DNA of 64,000 bases from Spongiibacteraceae bacterium (GCA_028280715.1 JANQLG010000009.1:1-64000); one strand, 5' to 3'; shown: positions 11,632-22,252, counted from the first letter of the stretch. The notes: generated from the letters alone by a model not told the origin. Made by a program: numbers and translations.

Positions 11632-12889
11632 ACTCCCCTCCAATCATCTCAGCTTTTTGATCCACTTTTTTCCTAATCGTTTTTTTCTTACTCGATGTTT
11701 TTTTGGACACATGATTAACCGATAATGCGAGTTCCTGATTAATACGAAACACTACCGCCAACAAAACACAACTCACCATCAAGCTACTGCCACCGTAACT
11801 CAAAAATGGCAGCGTCAAACCTTTAGTCGGTAACAATCCAGTGTTAACACCAATATTGATAAATACTTGTCCAGCAATCATCAAGGCAACGCCATAGCAA
11901 ACATAAGCACTAAATAAACGACCGAGCTTTTCCGCTCTACGACCACTTTGAAAAATTCTGACAACTAACAGAGCAAATAGGGCAATCAATAACAGAGCAC
12001 CTACAGCACCAAATTCCTCAGCAAAAATAGAGAACACAAAATCAGTATGCGCATCAGGTAAATAAAATAATTTCTGAATACTATTGCCCAAACCCACTCC
12101 AAACCACTCACCACGACCAAAAGCAATCAAGGCTTGTGTCAGTTGATAGCCCGTATTAAATTGATCTGCCCATGGATCGGTATAAGCTGTTAGTCGTTGC
12201 ATACGGTAAGGCTCACTAATCACTAGCGTTGCCAACGCCGCCAACGAAGCCATAATCACCAACAAAAACTGCCACAATCGAACACCTGCGAGAAAAATCA
12301 TGCCGAAGGCTGTTCCTACCGTAATTACCGTGGCGCCAAAATCTGGCTCTAATAACAACAGTAAGGTAACCGCAAACAGCACTGCCATTGGTTTAATAAA
12401 ACCTTTCCACTCTTTGCGTACTTCATCCTGCCGACGCACCAAATAACCCGCTAAATAAATAATCAAAAAGAACTTCACCATCTCAGAACACTGTAGTGTT
12501 AGAGGCCCTAATAACAACCAGCGTCGACTTCCATTCCTTACACTGCCAATGCCTGGAATCAAGACAATAACCAACAGCACGAAACCGATCATCAACCAAA
12601 ACCAACCTGTTTTTTCCCAAAAGGACATTGGAAACTGGAAGGCGATTAATGCAGCTGTCAAACCAACACTAAGATGAAATAAGTAGCGAATCGTATGAAA
12701 AAATGGATCACCATAGCGCTCAGCTGAAAACTCAATCGAAGCCGAGCTCATCACCACAAAACCAATTGAAATTAACGTAGCCGCAGCAAATGCCAACCAA
12801 ATATCAAAGGCAGGTGCAGATTCAACGCTCAACTTTGATGAAGTTGAGGATCGCTTATTAACTCTTGCTTTTACTGCAACAGCACCCAT
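11624..12889 (-). CDS. ftsW: Septal peptidoglycan polymerase FtsW (SEDS family)
   Basis: FtsW polymerises lipid II at the septum together with FtsI. It is a 421-residue polytopic membrane protein with about ten predicted helices. The SEDS signatures EPDFGATVI and the late TKGLTLPFLSYGGSSL motif are intact. A long basic cytoplasmic tail (KKTSSKKKTIRKK) ends the protein. The start overlaps the murD stop by one nucleotide (TAATG). Confidence 0.97.
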   Translation of the reverse strand: MGAVAVKARVNKRSSTSSKLSVESAPAFDIWLAFAAATLISIGFVVMSSASIEFSAERYGDPFFHTIRYLFHLSVGLTAALIAFQFPMSFWEKTGWFWLMIGFVLLVIVLIPGIGSVRNGSRRWLLLGPLTLQCSEMVKFFLIIYLAGYLVRRQDEVRKEWKGFIKPMAVLFAVTLLLLLEPDFGATVITVGTAFGMIFLAGVRLWQFLLVIMASLAALATLVISEPYRMQRLTAYTDPWADQFNTGYQLTQALIAFGRGEWFGVGLGNSIQKLFYLPDAHTDFVFSIFAEEFGAVGALLLIALFALLVVRIFQSGRRAEKLGRLFSAYVCYGVALMIAGQVFINIGVNTGLLPTKGLTLPFLSYGGSSLMVSCVLLAVVFRINQELALSVNHVSKKTSSKKKTIRKKVDQKAEMIGGEYV

Positions 12890-14262
12890 TAACGCACCTT
12901 TCCTTCAGCGTACTGCTGAGCAATATCCTGAACCCTATTGGCAAACACATCACCTCTATGCTGATAACTTTGAAACATGTCGAAACTGGCGCAGGCTGGA
13001 GATAATAAAATCGCATCACCGCATTCGGCATATTGTAATGAGGTTGTTACTGCGCTCTTCATACTTTCAACTTTGATTACTGAGCACTCCTCAGCAAATA
13101 ATTGTTCTAACTCATCAGCAGACTCACCTAGCACAATGACTGCTCGACAAGCTTTTTTAATTACAGGCAGCAAAGGAGAAAAATCAGTGCCTTTGCCTTC
13201 TCCCCCTGCGATTAAAATTATTTTTCCATAATGGTTAGATAATCCTTCAATTGCAGCAATCGCAGCACCTACATTAGTTCCCTTGGAATCGTTATAAAAA
13301 TCAACATCGTTTATTTTGGAAACAAACTGACAACGATGTGGCAAACCCGTAAAGTTTTTTATCGCCTCTAACATTGGCTCCATTTCGAAACCGATAGCTT
13401 TACCTAACGCTAATGCTGCCAGTACATTTTCAACATTATGGCCACCTACCAACTTCATCTCTGATACTGGCATTAATTTTTCAAACTCATAAGCCAAGTA
13501 ATCAACATCTCCTTCTTGGATCAAACCAAAGGCTTTGAAATCTGGTTTACCCAAACCAAAACTCCATACTTCAACATCATCTGCAATCAAAGGTTTGGTT
13601 AATGTATCGCCTCGGTTAATGACAACTTTCTTACAATTTCTAAAAATACGATGTTTAGCCTGATGATAAGCCACTAAATTAGGATATCGATCCATGTGAT
13701 CAGCACTAATGTTTAATACGGTTGCCACCTCTGCTGATAATTTTTCTGTACGCTCAAGCTGAAAACTGGACAACTCCAATACGTATAAATCAGGTTCCTT
13801 TTCTGTTAATAAGTCCAATGCAGGAATACCAATATTCCCACCCACTGCAACCACCTTGCCACAAGCTTTAGCCATCTCTCCGACTAAGGTAGTCACTGTA
13901 GATTTACCATTCGATCCTGTTATCGCGATAATAGGTGATGAGACTTCCTGCCGGAATAGATCGATATCACCACAAACCACTACTCCATTTTCTACAGCCT
14001 TACGTATTGCTGGCTCTTCCAAGGCGACACCAGGACTAACCACCAACTCACCTGCGCCCTCTAAAGACTCGTCGGAAATATCACCCAAAAATACAGGCGC
14101 TTCTGGAAACTCCTCTTGTAGCTCACTTAAACCGGGAGGATTTTTCCGACTATCTACCACGCTAAAAGTAATATTCTTTTTTGAAAAATAGCGCGCACAG
14201 GACAACCCGGTCATTCCCAGACCGACTATCACTTTCCTGTTATCTGTTGCTATTAATTGCAC
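12889..14262 (-). CDS. murD: UDP-N-acetylmuramoyl-L-alanine--D-glutamate ligase MurD
   Basis: MurD adds D-glutamate to UDP-MurNAc-L-Ala. The N-terminal Rossmann-like region (VIVGLGMTGLSCARYF), the Mur ligase ATP loop AITGSNGKSTVTTLVGEM and the C-terminal domain starting near LPHRCQFV and NDSKGTN are present. Its 457 residues are normal. It lies 44 nt after mraY and overlaps ftsW. Confidence 0.97.
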   Translation of the reverse strand: MQLIATDNRKVIVGLGMTGLSCARYFSKKNITFSVVDSRKNPPGLSELQEEFPEAPVFLGDISDESLEGAGELVVSPGVALEEPAIRKAVENGVVVCGDIDLFRQEVSSPIIAITGSNGKSTVTTLVGEMAKACGKVVAVGGNIGIPALDLLTEKEPDLYVLELSSFQLERTEKLSAEVATVLNISADHMDRYPNLVAYHQAKHRIFRNCKKVVINRGDTLTKPLIADDVEVWSFGLGKPDFKAFGLIQEGDVDYLAYEFEKLMPVSEMKLVGGHNVENVLAALALGKAIGFEMEPMLEAIKNFTGLPHRCQFVSKINDVDFYNDSKGTNVGAAIAAIEGLSNHYGKIILIAGGEGKGTDFSPLLPVIKKACRAVIVLGESADELEQLFAEECSVIKVESMKSAVTTSLQYAECGDAILLSPACASFDMFQSYQHRGDVFANRVQDIAQQYAEGKVR

Positions 14263-14306
14263 GCTGTTCTCACTTCACTATCACGTCACTATCAGATTAA
14301 ATACAG

Positions 14307-15389
14307 TTATCGAAGTTTTAATGTCGCCAAACCAAACAACACTAGCATCACAGTAATAATCCAAAAACGCACTATCACTCTCGGTTCAGGCCACCCCTTT
14401 AACTCAAAGTGATGATGAATAGGCGCCATTCGAAAAATTCGTCGTCCAGTCAACTTAAAGGATGCAACCTGCAAAATGACCGAGACCGTTTCCAATACGA
14501 AAATCCCACCCATAATAAAGAACACAATTTCGTGCCGAATAATGACAGCCATCGCACCTAGTGCAGCACCCAAAGCTAATGCACCCACATCACCCATAAA
14601 TATTTGTGCTGGATAAGTGTTAAACCATAAAAAGCCCAAACCAGCTCCACCTAAAGCACCACAAAAAATGACCAACTCTCCGGTTCCGGCAATATAAGGA
14701 ACAAATAAATAACTGGAGAATTCCGTATTACCAACGATGTAAGCGATGATCCCTAATGCAGAACCCACCATTACAGTTGGCATAATTGCCAAGCCATCCA
14801 AACCATCAGTTAAATTCACTGCATTACTTGAGCCGACAATGACAAAGTATGTCAACACAACAAAGAACCAACCCAGGTCAATGGCAATATCCTTAAAGAA
14901 AGGAAAAAATAATTGTGTTTCGATAGGTGTCGAAGCCTGGGTATAAAGAAAAATAGCAGCACCTAATCCAGCCACTGATTGCCAAAAATACTTCCATCGT
15001 GCCGGTAAGCCGCGTGAATTTTTTTCTATCACTTTTCGATAATCATCCACCCAACCTACAGCACCAAAAACTGTAGTAACAAACAAAACAACCCATACAT
15101 ATTTGTTAGTTAAATCCGACCACAACAAGGTACTTAAAATAATTGCCACCAAAATCAGAGCGCCCCCCATTGTCGGCGTACCCGACTTACTTAAGTGAGT
15201 CTCAGGTCCATCATCGCGAATAGATTGGCCGATTTGGTGATAATTTAATTTTTGAATCATATAGGGACCGAACAACAAACTGATTAACAGCGCTGTTAGA
15301 ATTCCCAGAATACCGCGCAGCGTCAGGTAACTAAAAACCTGAAAACCGCTGATATATTGTGATAAATAATCTGATAACCAGAGAAGCAT
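14307..15389 (-). CDS. mraY: Phospho-N-acetylmuramoyl-pentapeptide transferase MraY
   Basis: MraY moves phospho-MurNAc-pentapeptide onto undecaprenyl phosphate to form lipid I. It is a 360-residue integral membrane protein with about ten helices. Catalytic signatures are TPTMGGALI near residue 72, the aspartates of [15 protein letters not shown], and the [10 protein letters not shown] loop. The start codon overlaps the murF stop (TAATG). Confidence 0.98.
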   Translation of the reverse strand: MLLWLSDYLSQYISGFQVFSYLTLRGILGILTALLISLLFGPYMIQKLNYHQIGQSIRDDGPETHLSKSGTPTMGGALILVAIILSTLLWSDLTNKYVWVVLFVTTVFGAVGWVDDYRKVIEKNSRGLPARWKYFWQSVAGLGAAIFLYTQASTPIETQLFFPFFKDIAIDLGWFFVVLTYFVIVGSSNAVNLTDGLDGLAIMPTVMVGSALGIIAYIVGNTEFSSYLFVPYIAGTGELVIFCGALGGAGLGFLWFNTYPAQIFMGDVGALALGAALGAMAVIIRHEIVFFIMGGIFVLETVSVILQVASFKLTGRRIFRMAPIHHHFELKGWPEPRVIVRFWIITVMLVLFGLATLKLR

Positions 15390-16783
15390 TATTGATTGTC
15401 TCCATTATTTTTATTGTTGTTTTTATTAATTAATGCCTCTACCACTTTTTCCATATGCGCACTTCGCGATCCCTTCACTAAAATCACTGAAAAATTAAAT
15501 GCACTATTAACATCAGGCAACAAACTTTTTAAATCAGGATAGGCTTTAGCATTAGCGCCAAAAACCTTAACCATATCGTCAGAAAATTCACCGACAGTAA
15601 TTAATTGCTCCACACCCTTATCTCTTGCATAACGAGCAACGTCTATATGTAGCGATTGCCTTTGTTCTCCCAGCTCTCCCATTGTTCCTAAAATCAGGCA
15701 ACGTGTTCCCGGCAATTTTTCCAGCACATCGATGGCAGCCTTAACCGCATCTGGGTTTGCGTTGTAGCTATCATCAATCAACAATCGATCAGAAAGCTCA
15801 ATCGCTTTCATTCGCCCTGTAACTGCTTCTGTCTTTTCCAGACCCGCTTTTATTTGCTGAAAAGTCGCACCCACCGAAGAAGCAGTAGCTGCTGCCGCCA
15901 CGGCATTAGTGACATTTTGTTCTCCTAATAGAGATAAACTCACCGCAATTTCTTCACCCTGACCACAGAGAATAAAATTTGACTTACCTGTACTGGTCAA
16001 CTGGATATTGCGTGCATAGAAACTGGCTGAAGCATCCAGCTTGCTGAAGGAAATAATATTTTTTGTCGACGATTGTTGCCGCCACTGTTCAAAATAAACA
16101 TCATCTTTATTGATAACGGCAACACCATCTTCTGGGAGATTTTCAAAAATTTGCCCCTTGGTAGCTGCCACACCATCCAATGAACCAAAGCCTTCTATAT
16201 GAGCAGACTTAGCATTGGTCAAAAGAGCCACTGTAGGCTCAGAAAACTGTGTCAAATAGCGAATATCATTTTGTTTACTGGCGCCCATTTCGATTACCGC
16301 ATATTGATGCTCAGGCTTGATAGACAGCAATGTTAACGGTACACCAATCTCATTATTTAGATTTCCTTGTGTAGCCAATACATTCCCGCTCTCTGCAAGA
16401 ATATTGGCAATCATTTCCTTAGCAGTGGTTTTACCTGCACTACCTGTTAAGGCAATAACCGGCCCTTTAAAGAGACGACGATTGTGCCGGGCAATCACTC
16501 CCAAAGCATATCGAGAGTCATCACAAACCAACTGAGGGATTTGTACGTCCGACTCTTTACTGACTACCGCCGCTACCGCTCCGGCATTTGCCGCCTGCTG
16601 AACAAATTTGTTGCCATCAAAATTAGGGCCTTGTAAAGCAACAAACAAATCACCTATAGAAATGTTGCGCGTATCCGTCGATAACGATGAAAAAGTTATC
16701 GACGGCTTGTTTGTTACAGCTATTTCATTAGGTACTGCACCGATATCGTTAGCAATATCCAGCAAGTTAAGTGCAGTCATCAT
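15389..16783 (-). CDS. murF: UDP-N-acetylmuramoyl-tripeptide--D-alanyl-D-alanine ligase MurF
   Basis: MurF adds the D-Ala-D-Ala made by Ddl to UDP-MurNAc-tripeptide. The ATP loop reads [19 protein letters not shown] and the later [16 protein letters not shown] motif is typical of MurF. Two ATGs stand side by side at the start (16783 and 16780), with GGAGG 6 nt before the first, which overlaps the murE stop. The C-terminus ends in an Asn-rich tail ([12 protein letters not shown]) that is probably not structured. Confidence 0.97.
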   Translation of the reverse strand: MMTALNLLDIANDIGAVPNEIAVTNKPSITFSSLSTDTRNISIGDLFVALQGPNFDGNKFVQQAANAGAVAAVVSKESDVQIPQLVCDDSRYALGVIARHNRRLFKGPVIALTGSAGKTTAKEMIANILAESGNVLATQGNLNNEIGVPLTLLSIKPEHQYAVIEMGASKQNDIRYLTQFSEPTVALLTNAKSAHIEGFGSLDGVAATKGQIFENLPEDGVAVINKDDVYFEQWRQQSSTKNIISFSKLDASASFYARNIQLTSTGKSNFILCGQGEEIAVSLSLLGEQNVTNAVAAAATASSVGATFQQIKAGLEKTEAVTGRMKAIELSDRLLIDDSYNANPDAVKAAIDVLEKLPGTRCLILGTMGELGEQRQSLHIDVARYARDKGVEQLITVGEFSDDMVKVFGANAKAYPDLKSLLPDVNSAFNFSVILVKGSRSAHMEKVVEALINKNNNKNNGDNQ

Positions 16784-18333
16784 TCTGCACCTCCTGACAA
16801 TCGCGCTCTCTCAGCTAATGCCAACCGAGCTTGTTTGATATCGCTAAAAGGTAAATAATCTTTACCAACAATCTGGTAATCTTCGTGCCCCTTGCCCGCA
16901 ATTAATACACAGTCGCCTGGCTTAGCCTGTTTAATACAAGCGGTAATGGCTTTGGCTCGATCTTCTTCGACCAGGGAAGGCGAATCAACACCACTTAATA
17001 TTTCATCGATAATAGTCGCAGGATTTTCTGTACGAGGATTATCCGTTGTCACCACCATATGATCTGCAAAACGTTGGGCAACTTCTCCCATTAAGGGGCG
17101 CTTACCCTGATCACGATCACCACCACAACCAAATACACACCACAGTTTGCCCTGAGCATGTTGACGCATTGCTTCGAGTGCTTTCTCTAATCCATCGGGT
17201 GTATGCGCATAATCAACCACCACTGAAATATCAGACTCTACTGCCACTCTTTCCATTCGACCTGATACAGTTTTTAAACTTGGCAGCTGATTGATCACAT
17301 CGTGCAGTGAATAACCTATTGCAGCCAATGATGTAATCGAACCCAGCAAATTACTTAAGTTAAAGCCCCCCAGTAATGGGCTTTCTATATGATATTGTCC
17401 CCAGGGAGAAAATAATTCTGCACTAACACCTTTATCGTGGTATCGAATATTCTCTAACCATAAAGATCGGTCATTGGCATGCTTTGCTTTCTTTAAACCA
17501 TAGCCATAACACGCCACATCAGCATTACCATTGACATTAGCAGCTTTGAACATCGCTTCAGCTGAAGCGTCATCGGCATTAATGACTGCAATTTTCAACC
17601 CTGGCATTTGGAATAATTTTGCTTTTGCTTTTATATAAGTCTGCATGTCACCATGGTAATCAAGATGATCTCGGCTGATATTGGTAAACAAAGCTAATTG
17701 AAATGTCAGCGCAGCAACACGCCCCTGTGACAAACCATGTGATGAAACCTCCATCACGACATGACCAACTCCTTGATCACTCCATTTTGCTAAATATTCC
17801 TGTAACTCAATAGGACCCGGTGTAGTATTAACACTATCCTTCAGCTCACCATCGACTCCACATCCTATTGTGCCGATACAGCCGCAGCTTTTACCGATAA
17901 GATTAAGCAACTGCATCATAATATGGGTGCAGCTGGTTTTTCCGTTAGTACCGGTAACACCGATCAATGACAACCGCTGACTTGGATTGTTATAAAATTT
18001 TCCTGCAATGGCGCTAATTTTTTCTGACAGGTTTTCTATAGTTACGACAGGAATAGATTGAGAATCGTATTGCGAGGGTGACCATTCCTCTGTCTTTTCA
18101 GCCAGAACAATAGATGAACCGCTAGTTATTGCCTGTTCAATATAATCACGTCCATCACTCTCATAGCCGCTAACGGCTAAAAACATATCTCCCGGGACCA
18201 CTTTTCTACTGTCAGCACTGATTCCCGAAATTATTGTGGATAGCACATGATCAGCCAGCTCCAGCTTAGCCAGCTCTGCGCTATCCAATAATTCTGACAG
18301 GTGCTTCCCTGTATGTTTTTCTGCCATCATCAT
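16780..18333 (-). CDS. murE: UDP-N-acetylmuramoyl-tripeptide synthetase MurE (meso-DAP type)
   Basis: MurE adds the third stem residue. The ATP loop GVTGTNGKTSCTHIM and the DNPR motif (TTDNPRTENP) are visible; DNPR is the known mark of enzymes that use meso-diaminopimelate, which fits a Gram-negative cell and the presence of dapA. Three consecutive ATGs (18333, 18330, 18327) make the exact start ambiguous; the first overlaps the ftsI stop by one nucleotide (TGATG). Confidence 0.97.
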   Translation of the reverse strand: MMMAEKHTGKHLSELLDSAELAKLELADHVLSTIISGISADSRKVVPGDMFLAVSGYESDGRDYIEQAITSGSSIVLAEKTEEWSPSQYDSQSIPVVTIENLSEKISAIAGKFYNNPSQRLSLIGVTGTNGKTSCTHIMMQLLNLIGKSCGCIGTIGCGVDGELKDSVNTTPGPIELQEYLAKWSDQGVGHVVMEVSSHGLSQGRVAALTFQLALFTNISRDHLDYHGDMQTYIKAKAKLFQMPGLKIAVINADDASAEAMFKAANVNGNADVACYGYGLKKAKHANDRSLWLENIRYHDKGVSAELFSPWGQYHIESPLLGGFNLSNLLGSITSLAAIGYSLHDVINQLPSLKTVSGRMERVAVESDISVVVDYAHTPDGLEKALEAMRQHAQGKLWCVFGCGGDRDQGKRPLMGEVAQRFADHMVVTTDNPRTENPATIIDEILSGVDSPSLVEEDRAKAITACIKQAKPGDCVLIAGKGHEDYQIVGKDYLPFSDIKQARLALAERARLSGGAE

Positions 18334-20105
18334 CAAACCGATTTGCGCCCCCTTACTGAAGTAGAGGACACATCTGCTGGTGACTGTTTCACTCGCTCAG
18401 CCAGGGATTCTCCTGGCAATATTTTATCTGGAGCCACTTCTAAAATACGAAGAGAGTCTGCCATTACCTTAGAGAAAACAGGCGCTGCGGCTTCACCACC
18501 GTGATATCGATCCAAATCGGGTTCGTCGACCATCACGATGGTTACTACTTTAGGATTTGTTGCCGGAGCCATACCCGCAAACACCGCCATATAGCGATCA
18601 TCCGCATAACCATTAGCACCAACCTTATGTACTGTTCCGGTTTTTCCCGCCGCGGTGTAGGCTGCCATTTGTGCAAGTGTCGCTGTACCACCATCCTGAG
18701 TCACTGTTTTCAACATATCGTTAACCTGGTGCGCAATTCTTTCGCTGATAATGCGCTCCCCCTCACTCTTGCTCGATTCAGTTTTCTTTAACAAAGTTGT
18801 GGAATGCTTGAAGCCACCGCTGGCTAACACTGAATAAGCTTGAGCGAGTTGCAACGGTGTAACGGCCAAGCCATAACCGAAGGCAAAATTAACGCGTTCA
18901 ATAGGCTTCCAATTCGGACGATTAGGTACAATGCCGGAGCTTTCTCCTGGGAAGCCACTACCCGTACTTTCACCTAAGCCAAAACGCCGAAACACTTCCC
19001 ACACCATTTGCTCATCAAGATCCAACGCCAACTTACTGGTTCCGACCTGGCTGGACTTGGTCAAAATTCCAGTGATATCAATCACGCCGTAATTAATAGG
19101 ATCAAGTAAGGTTTTATTTCCAACCCGGATATAGCCAGGGTCAGTATTAATCTGAGTTTTTGGCTGATATTTTCCAGACTCCAACGCCGCAACAACCGTT
19201 AATGGTTTCACTGTCGAGCCGGGCTCGAACATATCTGTCATGGCGCGATTTCGCATACTGCTTGCTTGCAACTGTCGACGATTATTGGGATTGAAAGAGG
19301 GCTGGTTAACCATCGCCAGGACTTCACCCGTATCGACATCCATCATTACCAAAGAACCGGAACGGGCACTCATCCGCTTGATGGCTGCCTTCAGTTCTCG
19401 ATAGGCTAAATATTGCAAGCGCATATCAATACTCAACATCAAGTCTTTCCCGGAGCGCGCCTGCACGCCCTGATCAATATCTCGAAAGACGTTGCCATGC
19501 AGATCCTTGAGTACACGCTTACTACCGGACTCACCTTTTAGCCAATGGTCATAGGCAAGCTCAATGCCTTCCTGCCCTTTGTCATCAATATTGGTAAAAC
19601 CAACAATATGCGCTGCGACCTCCCCTGCCGGGTAGTAACGCTTGTACTCTCGCTGGATATTCACACCGGGGATTTTTAGCGCCAACACATCTTCTGCCTG
19701 AGCCGGCGCAATATGACGACGAAGATAAACGAAGCTTCGCCCTTTATTAGACTGAACTTTGTTAATTAACCGCTGCTTATCGATGCCCACCACTTTTGCC
19801 AGCGAAGCCCAGGACGAGAAATCTTCGGGAAGATGTTTTGGATTTATCCAAACAGATGCCACTGGTGTACTGACCGCCAATGGTTCGCCATTTCGATCTG
19901 TAATCACTCCACGATATGCAGGAATATGCTCAGTACGGACCGAGCGTGCGTCGCCCTGCCCCTGTAAAAATTCATGCCCACGATCAACATCTAGCACCTG
20001 CAAAGACAACACGCGCCACACCAACAATAAAGCGAGCGAAGCCAATAGCAACATTGCCAAATAAAAACGCCATACCGGAACGGCTTGTCGCACCACTTTT
20101 GTCAT
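18333..20105 (-). CDS. ftsI: Septal transpeptidase FtsI (PBP3)
   Basis: FtsI crosslinks septal peptidoglycan in complex with FtsW. One transmembrane helix (about 13-36) is followed by the pedestal domain and the transpeptidase domain. The active-site motif SxxK is S297-T-V-K300 (EPGSTVKPLTV), and KTG occurs in AAGKTGTVHK. The second motif reads KSSQVGTSK, so the usual SSN triad is SSQ here. The gene overlaps ftsL by 4 nt (ATGA). Confidence 0.97.
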   Translation of the reverse strand: MTKVVRQAVPVWRFYLAMLLLASLALLLVWRVLSLQVLDVDRGHEFLQGQGDARSVRTEHIPAYRGVITDRNGEPLAVSTPVASVWINPKHLPEDFSSWASLAKVVGIDKQRLINKVQSNKGRSFVYLRRHIAPAQAEDVLALKIPGVNIQREYKRYYPAGEVAAHIVGFTNIDDKGQEGIELAYDHWLKGESGSKRVLKDLHGNVFRDIDQGVQARSGKDLMLSIDMRLQYLAYRELKAAIKRMSARSGSLVMMDVDTGEVLAMVNQPSFNPNNRRQLQASSMRNRAMTDMFEPGSTVKPLTVVAALESGKYQPKTQINTDPGYIRVGNKTLLDPINYGVIDITGILTKSSQVGTSKLALDLDEQMVWEVFRRFGLGESTGSGFPGESSGIVPNRPNWKPIERVNFAFGYGLAVTPLQLAQAYSVLASGGFKHSTTLLKKTESSKSEGERIISERIAHQVNDMLKTVTQDGGTATLAQMAAYTAAGKTGTVHKVGANGYADDRYMAVFAGMAPATNPKVVTIVMVDEPDLDRYHGGEAAAPVFSKVMADSLRILEVAPDKILPGESLAERVKQSPADVSSTSVRGRKSV

Positions 20106-20464
20106 TGCTCAATCACTACTATTGCTGCAGGCTCAGGAGCACGCATGTTCAACCGGGTTTTAGCAAGTTCTTCAATCCGTGAATGAGACGCCCAGGTACT
20201 TTGCTCTAGCAACAAGCGCCCCCACTGTTCTTCAAGCTGCACTGTTTGTTTATTTAATTGCTGCAACTCACTAAACAATTGGCGCGCTTTATAGGAGCTG
20301 AAAACAACTGCTAAAGCTGTAGTAACCACCATCAACCACAACACAATACACACCAACCACCACTTATTAACTCGAAACTTATTAACTCGAAACGTCGGCG
20401 CGCCAGCCTCTGCAGATGCAGATTGCTTGGAATCACCAGCATTAAGGAACAGACTAAAATTCAT
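20102..20464 (-). CDS. ftsL: Cell division protein FtsL
   Basis: FtsL is a small bitopic divisome protein that forms a coiled-coil complex with FtsB and FtsQ and activates FtsWI. The sequence has a cytoplasmic segment, one transmembrane helix (WWLVCIVLWLMVVTTALAVV) and a periplasmic leucine/glutamine-rich coiled coil (ELQQLNKQTVQLEEQWGRLL). The frame extends to a GTG at 20500, but the ATG at 20464 is preferred; it has a weak GCGGGA upstream and gives 120 residues, close to the E. coli length. Confidence 0.9.
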   Translation of the reverse strand: MNFSLFLNAGDSKQSASAEAGAPTFRVNKFRVNKWWLVCIVLWLMVVTTALAVVFSSYKARQLFSELQQLNKQTVQLEEQWGRLLLEQSTWASHSRIEELAKTRLNMRAPEPAAIVVIEQ

Positions 20465-20547
20465 CAATAGTTCCCGCTTAAACAGCTTCAAGCCAAACAC
20501 TACTTAACAAAAACACAACAACCGGCACGACCGGCTATTTAACTTGA

Positions 20548-21465
20548 TCAGGCAATTTTTTCCGCAATGCGCATAATGGCACTGCGCGAACGCACATTTG
20601 CTTGCACTTCCTGCACATCCGCTCGAATTGCCTTGCCCACTTGTTTTAATCGTTTATTTAACTGAGATTCCATAACAGGCACATTCGCCGGAAGCTCATC
20701 ACCCCTTACATGTTTTTTAATAAAACGCTTTACCATCCTGTCTTCCAGCGAATGAAAACTGATAATCACCAACCTTCCCCCAATCGCTAAAACGTCCAGC
20801 ACATCCTCTAAAAAACACTCCAAATCACCCAGCTCGTTATTAATAAATATCCTTATTGCTTGAAATACTTTTGTCGCTGGATGCTTACCCTTTTCCCAGG
20901 CCGGGTGCGCCTCAGAAATAATTTTTGCCAACTGTAATGTTGTTTCAATAGGCTTCTCAGCTCTTGCCAACACTACAGCTTTTGCCAATCTTCTTGAGTA
21001 ACGTTCTTCACCGTACTCTTTAAATACTTTTGCAATCTCTTGCTCGCTGGCAGTCGCCAACCATTCAGCAGCGCTCATTCCTTCGTTAGGGTTCATCCTC
21101 ATATCCAGCGGCCCATCGCGAAGAAAACTGAAACCTCTTTCAGCCTGATCCAACTGCGGTGAAGACACCCCCAAATCCAGTAGCACACCATCAACATGTC
21201 CACTGTAACGCTCTGCTACCAGCGCCTTTAATTCAGCGAAGGAGCCCTGTGCAATGGAAAAACGAGGATCCTCCTCTTCCAGCTTCTTCCCTACAGCTAT
21301 AGCTTCAGGATCCTTATCAATCCCCAGCAATGAGCCATTAGGGCTCAACCTCTGCAAGGTCCTTCTACTGTGACCACCGCGACCAAAGGTACCATCCACA
21401 TACCGCCCTTCAGGATCGACCAACAGGGCAGCGATTGCCTCCTTTAGCAAGACCGTTTCGTGCAC
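20548..21465 (-). CDS. rsmH: 16S rRNA (cytosine(1402)-N(4))-methyltransferase RsmH
   Basis: RsmH (MraW) methylates C1402 of 16S rRNA with S-adenosylmethionine. The 305-residue protein begins [14 protein letters not shown] and carries the SAM loop [11 protein letters not shown], the [10 protein letters not shown] motif and ISFHSLEDR. It is the second gene of the dcw cluster, 27 nt after mraZ. Confidence 0.98.
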   Translation of the reverse strand: MHETVLLKEAIAALLVDPEGRYVDGTFGRGGHSRRTLQRLSPNGSLLGIDKDPEAIAVGKKLEEEDPRFSIAQGSFAELKALVAERYSGHVDGVLLDLGVSSPQLDQAERGFSFLRDGPLDMRMNPNEGMSAAEWLATASEQEIAKVFKEYGEERYSRRLAKAVVLARAEKPIETTLQLAKIISEAHPAWEKGKHPATKVFQAIRIFINNELGDLECFLEDVLDVLAIGGRLVIISFHSLEDRMVKRFIKKHVRGDELPANVPVMESQLNKRLKQVGKAIRADVQEVQANVRSRSAIMRIAEKIA

Positions 21466-21492
21466 TCTACGCCTCTGTTCTTGCCCTACACT

Positions 21493-21942
21493 CTACAGGG
21501 ATAACTCTAGAACTTGTGATGGCACCTCTTCCTCATCACCACCATCTTCGTTCAGATACTTGAACCACTCCTCTTCACTCCACAATTCAAGCTTCTTACT
21601 TTGACCCACCAGCATTAACTTCTTTTCAAGACCAGCGTAATCTCTCAACGTGGGAGGCAGCAGAATACGGCCATTACCTTCATCAATTTCCAACGGCGTG
21701 GCATAACCAATCAAAATGCGCTGCATCTTGGCGGCTTTGCGATTGATATTTGGCAAACTCTCAATTTTCGGTAGCAGTTGTTGCCACTGCTGTTCCGGAT
21801 AGATCAGCAGGCATCGTTCTTCGGTGTGAGCCGTCACTACTATTCGGCCACCACACTCAGACAGCAACGCATCCCGGACCTTCGCCGGAATGGCCAGACG
21901 CCCTTTGGCATCCATATTGATTGCATTGCTACCGAGATACAT
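21493..21942 (-). CDS. mraZ: Transcriptional regulator MraZ
   Basis: MraZ is an AbrB/SpoVT-fold DNA-binding protein that in E. coli represses its own dcw promoter by binding short direct repeats. The 149-residue protein starts [20 protein letters not shown] and has the second AbrB-like half around [20 protein letters not shown]. It is the first gene of the cluster and lies just downstream of the promoter and repeats described at 21975-22050. Confidence 0.97.
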   Translation of the reverse strand: MYLGSNAINMDAKGRLAIPAKVRDALLSECGGRIVVTAHTEERCLLIYPEQQWQQLLPKIESLPNINRKAAKMQRILIGYATPLEIDEGNGRILLPPTLRDYAGLEKKLMLVGQSKKLELWSEEEWFKYLNEDGGDEEEVPSQVLELSL

Positions 21943-21974
21943 TTTTTGCTGATAATTCTTTAATTCTGGTTATT

Positions 21975-22014
21975 TAAATCCACAAAAAGACACTACTTTC
22001 CACTTTTATACACT
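21975..22014 (-). promoter_or_regulatory. Putative MraZ operator: four 10-bp GTGT/GTGG repeats
   Basis: Read on the minus strand, four consecutive decamers begin AGTGT, AGTGG, AGTGT and TGTGG with exact 10-bp spacing, between the candidate promoter and the mraZ start. E. coli MraZ is known to bind TGGG-type direct repeats at about this spacing. The boxes here are weaker than the E. coli consensus, so binding is inferred. Confidence 0.6.
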
Positions 22015-22021
22015 TTTTTGA

Positions 22022-22050
22022 ACTATAGAGATAAGCCCCCTATAGATCAA
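22022..22050 (-). promoter_or_regulatory. Sigma-70-type promoter of the dcw cluster
   Basis: On the minus strand TTGATC (22045-22050) and TATAGT (22022-22027) are separated by exactly 17 nt. Transcription would start near 22015 and pass straight into the MraZ repeats, about 75 nt before the mraZ start codon. Confidence 0.65.
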
Positions 22051-22170
22051 GGCGAAAAATGTGAAAAATCATCGAATTTCGGCAAATAAAACGAGAACTT
22101 GCAGTGATCTCCTTAGAAACCACCATAAAAGAAAAACACAAAAACAGCAAAAACAAGATAGTAGAAGAAG

Positions 22171-22252
22171 AACTTAAAGTGTTACTTTAAGTTTAAAGGA
22201 GTTTATTAGGAGATTTTCTTAATAAATATAAGAACTGGTCATATTTTGACCA
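22171..22252. repeat. Three successive short inverted repeats in the mraZ-DUF3581 spacer
   Basis: The 513-nt gap between mraZ and the next gene contains no convincing ORF. Within it are three perfect dyads: AACTTAAAG/CTTTAAGTT with a 5-nt loop (22171-22193), TTTATTA/TAATAAA with an 11-nt loop (22202-22226) and TGGTCA/TGACCA with a 5-nt loop (22236-22252). They could be operators or an RNA with small stems. Nothing else recognisable was seen between about 22260 and 22455. Confidence 0.45.

Noticed and set aside
13856-14191. 111-residue plus-strand frame inside murD
   Set aside because: Antisense to the Mur ligase ATP loop region, which explains its openness.
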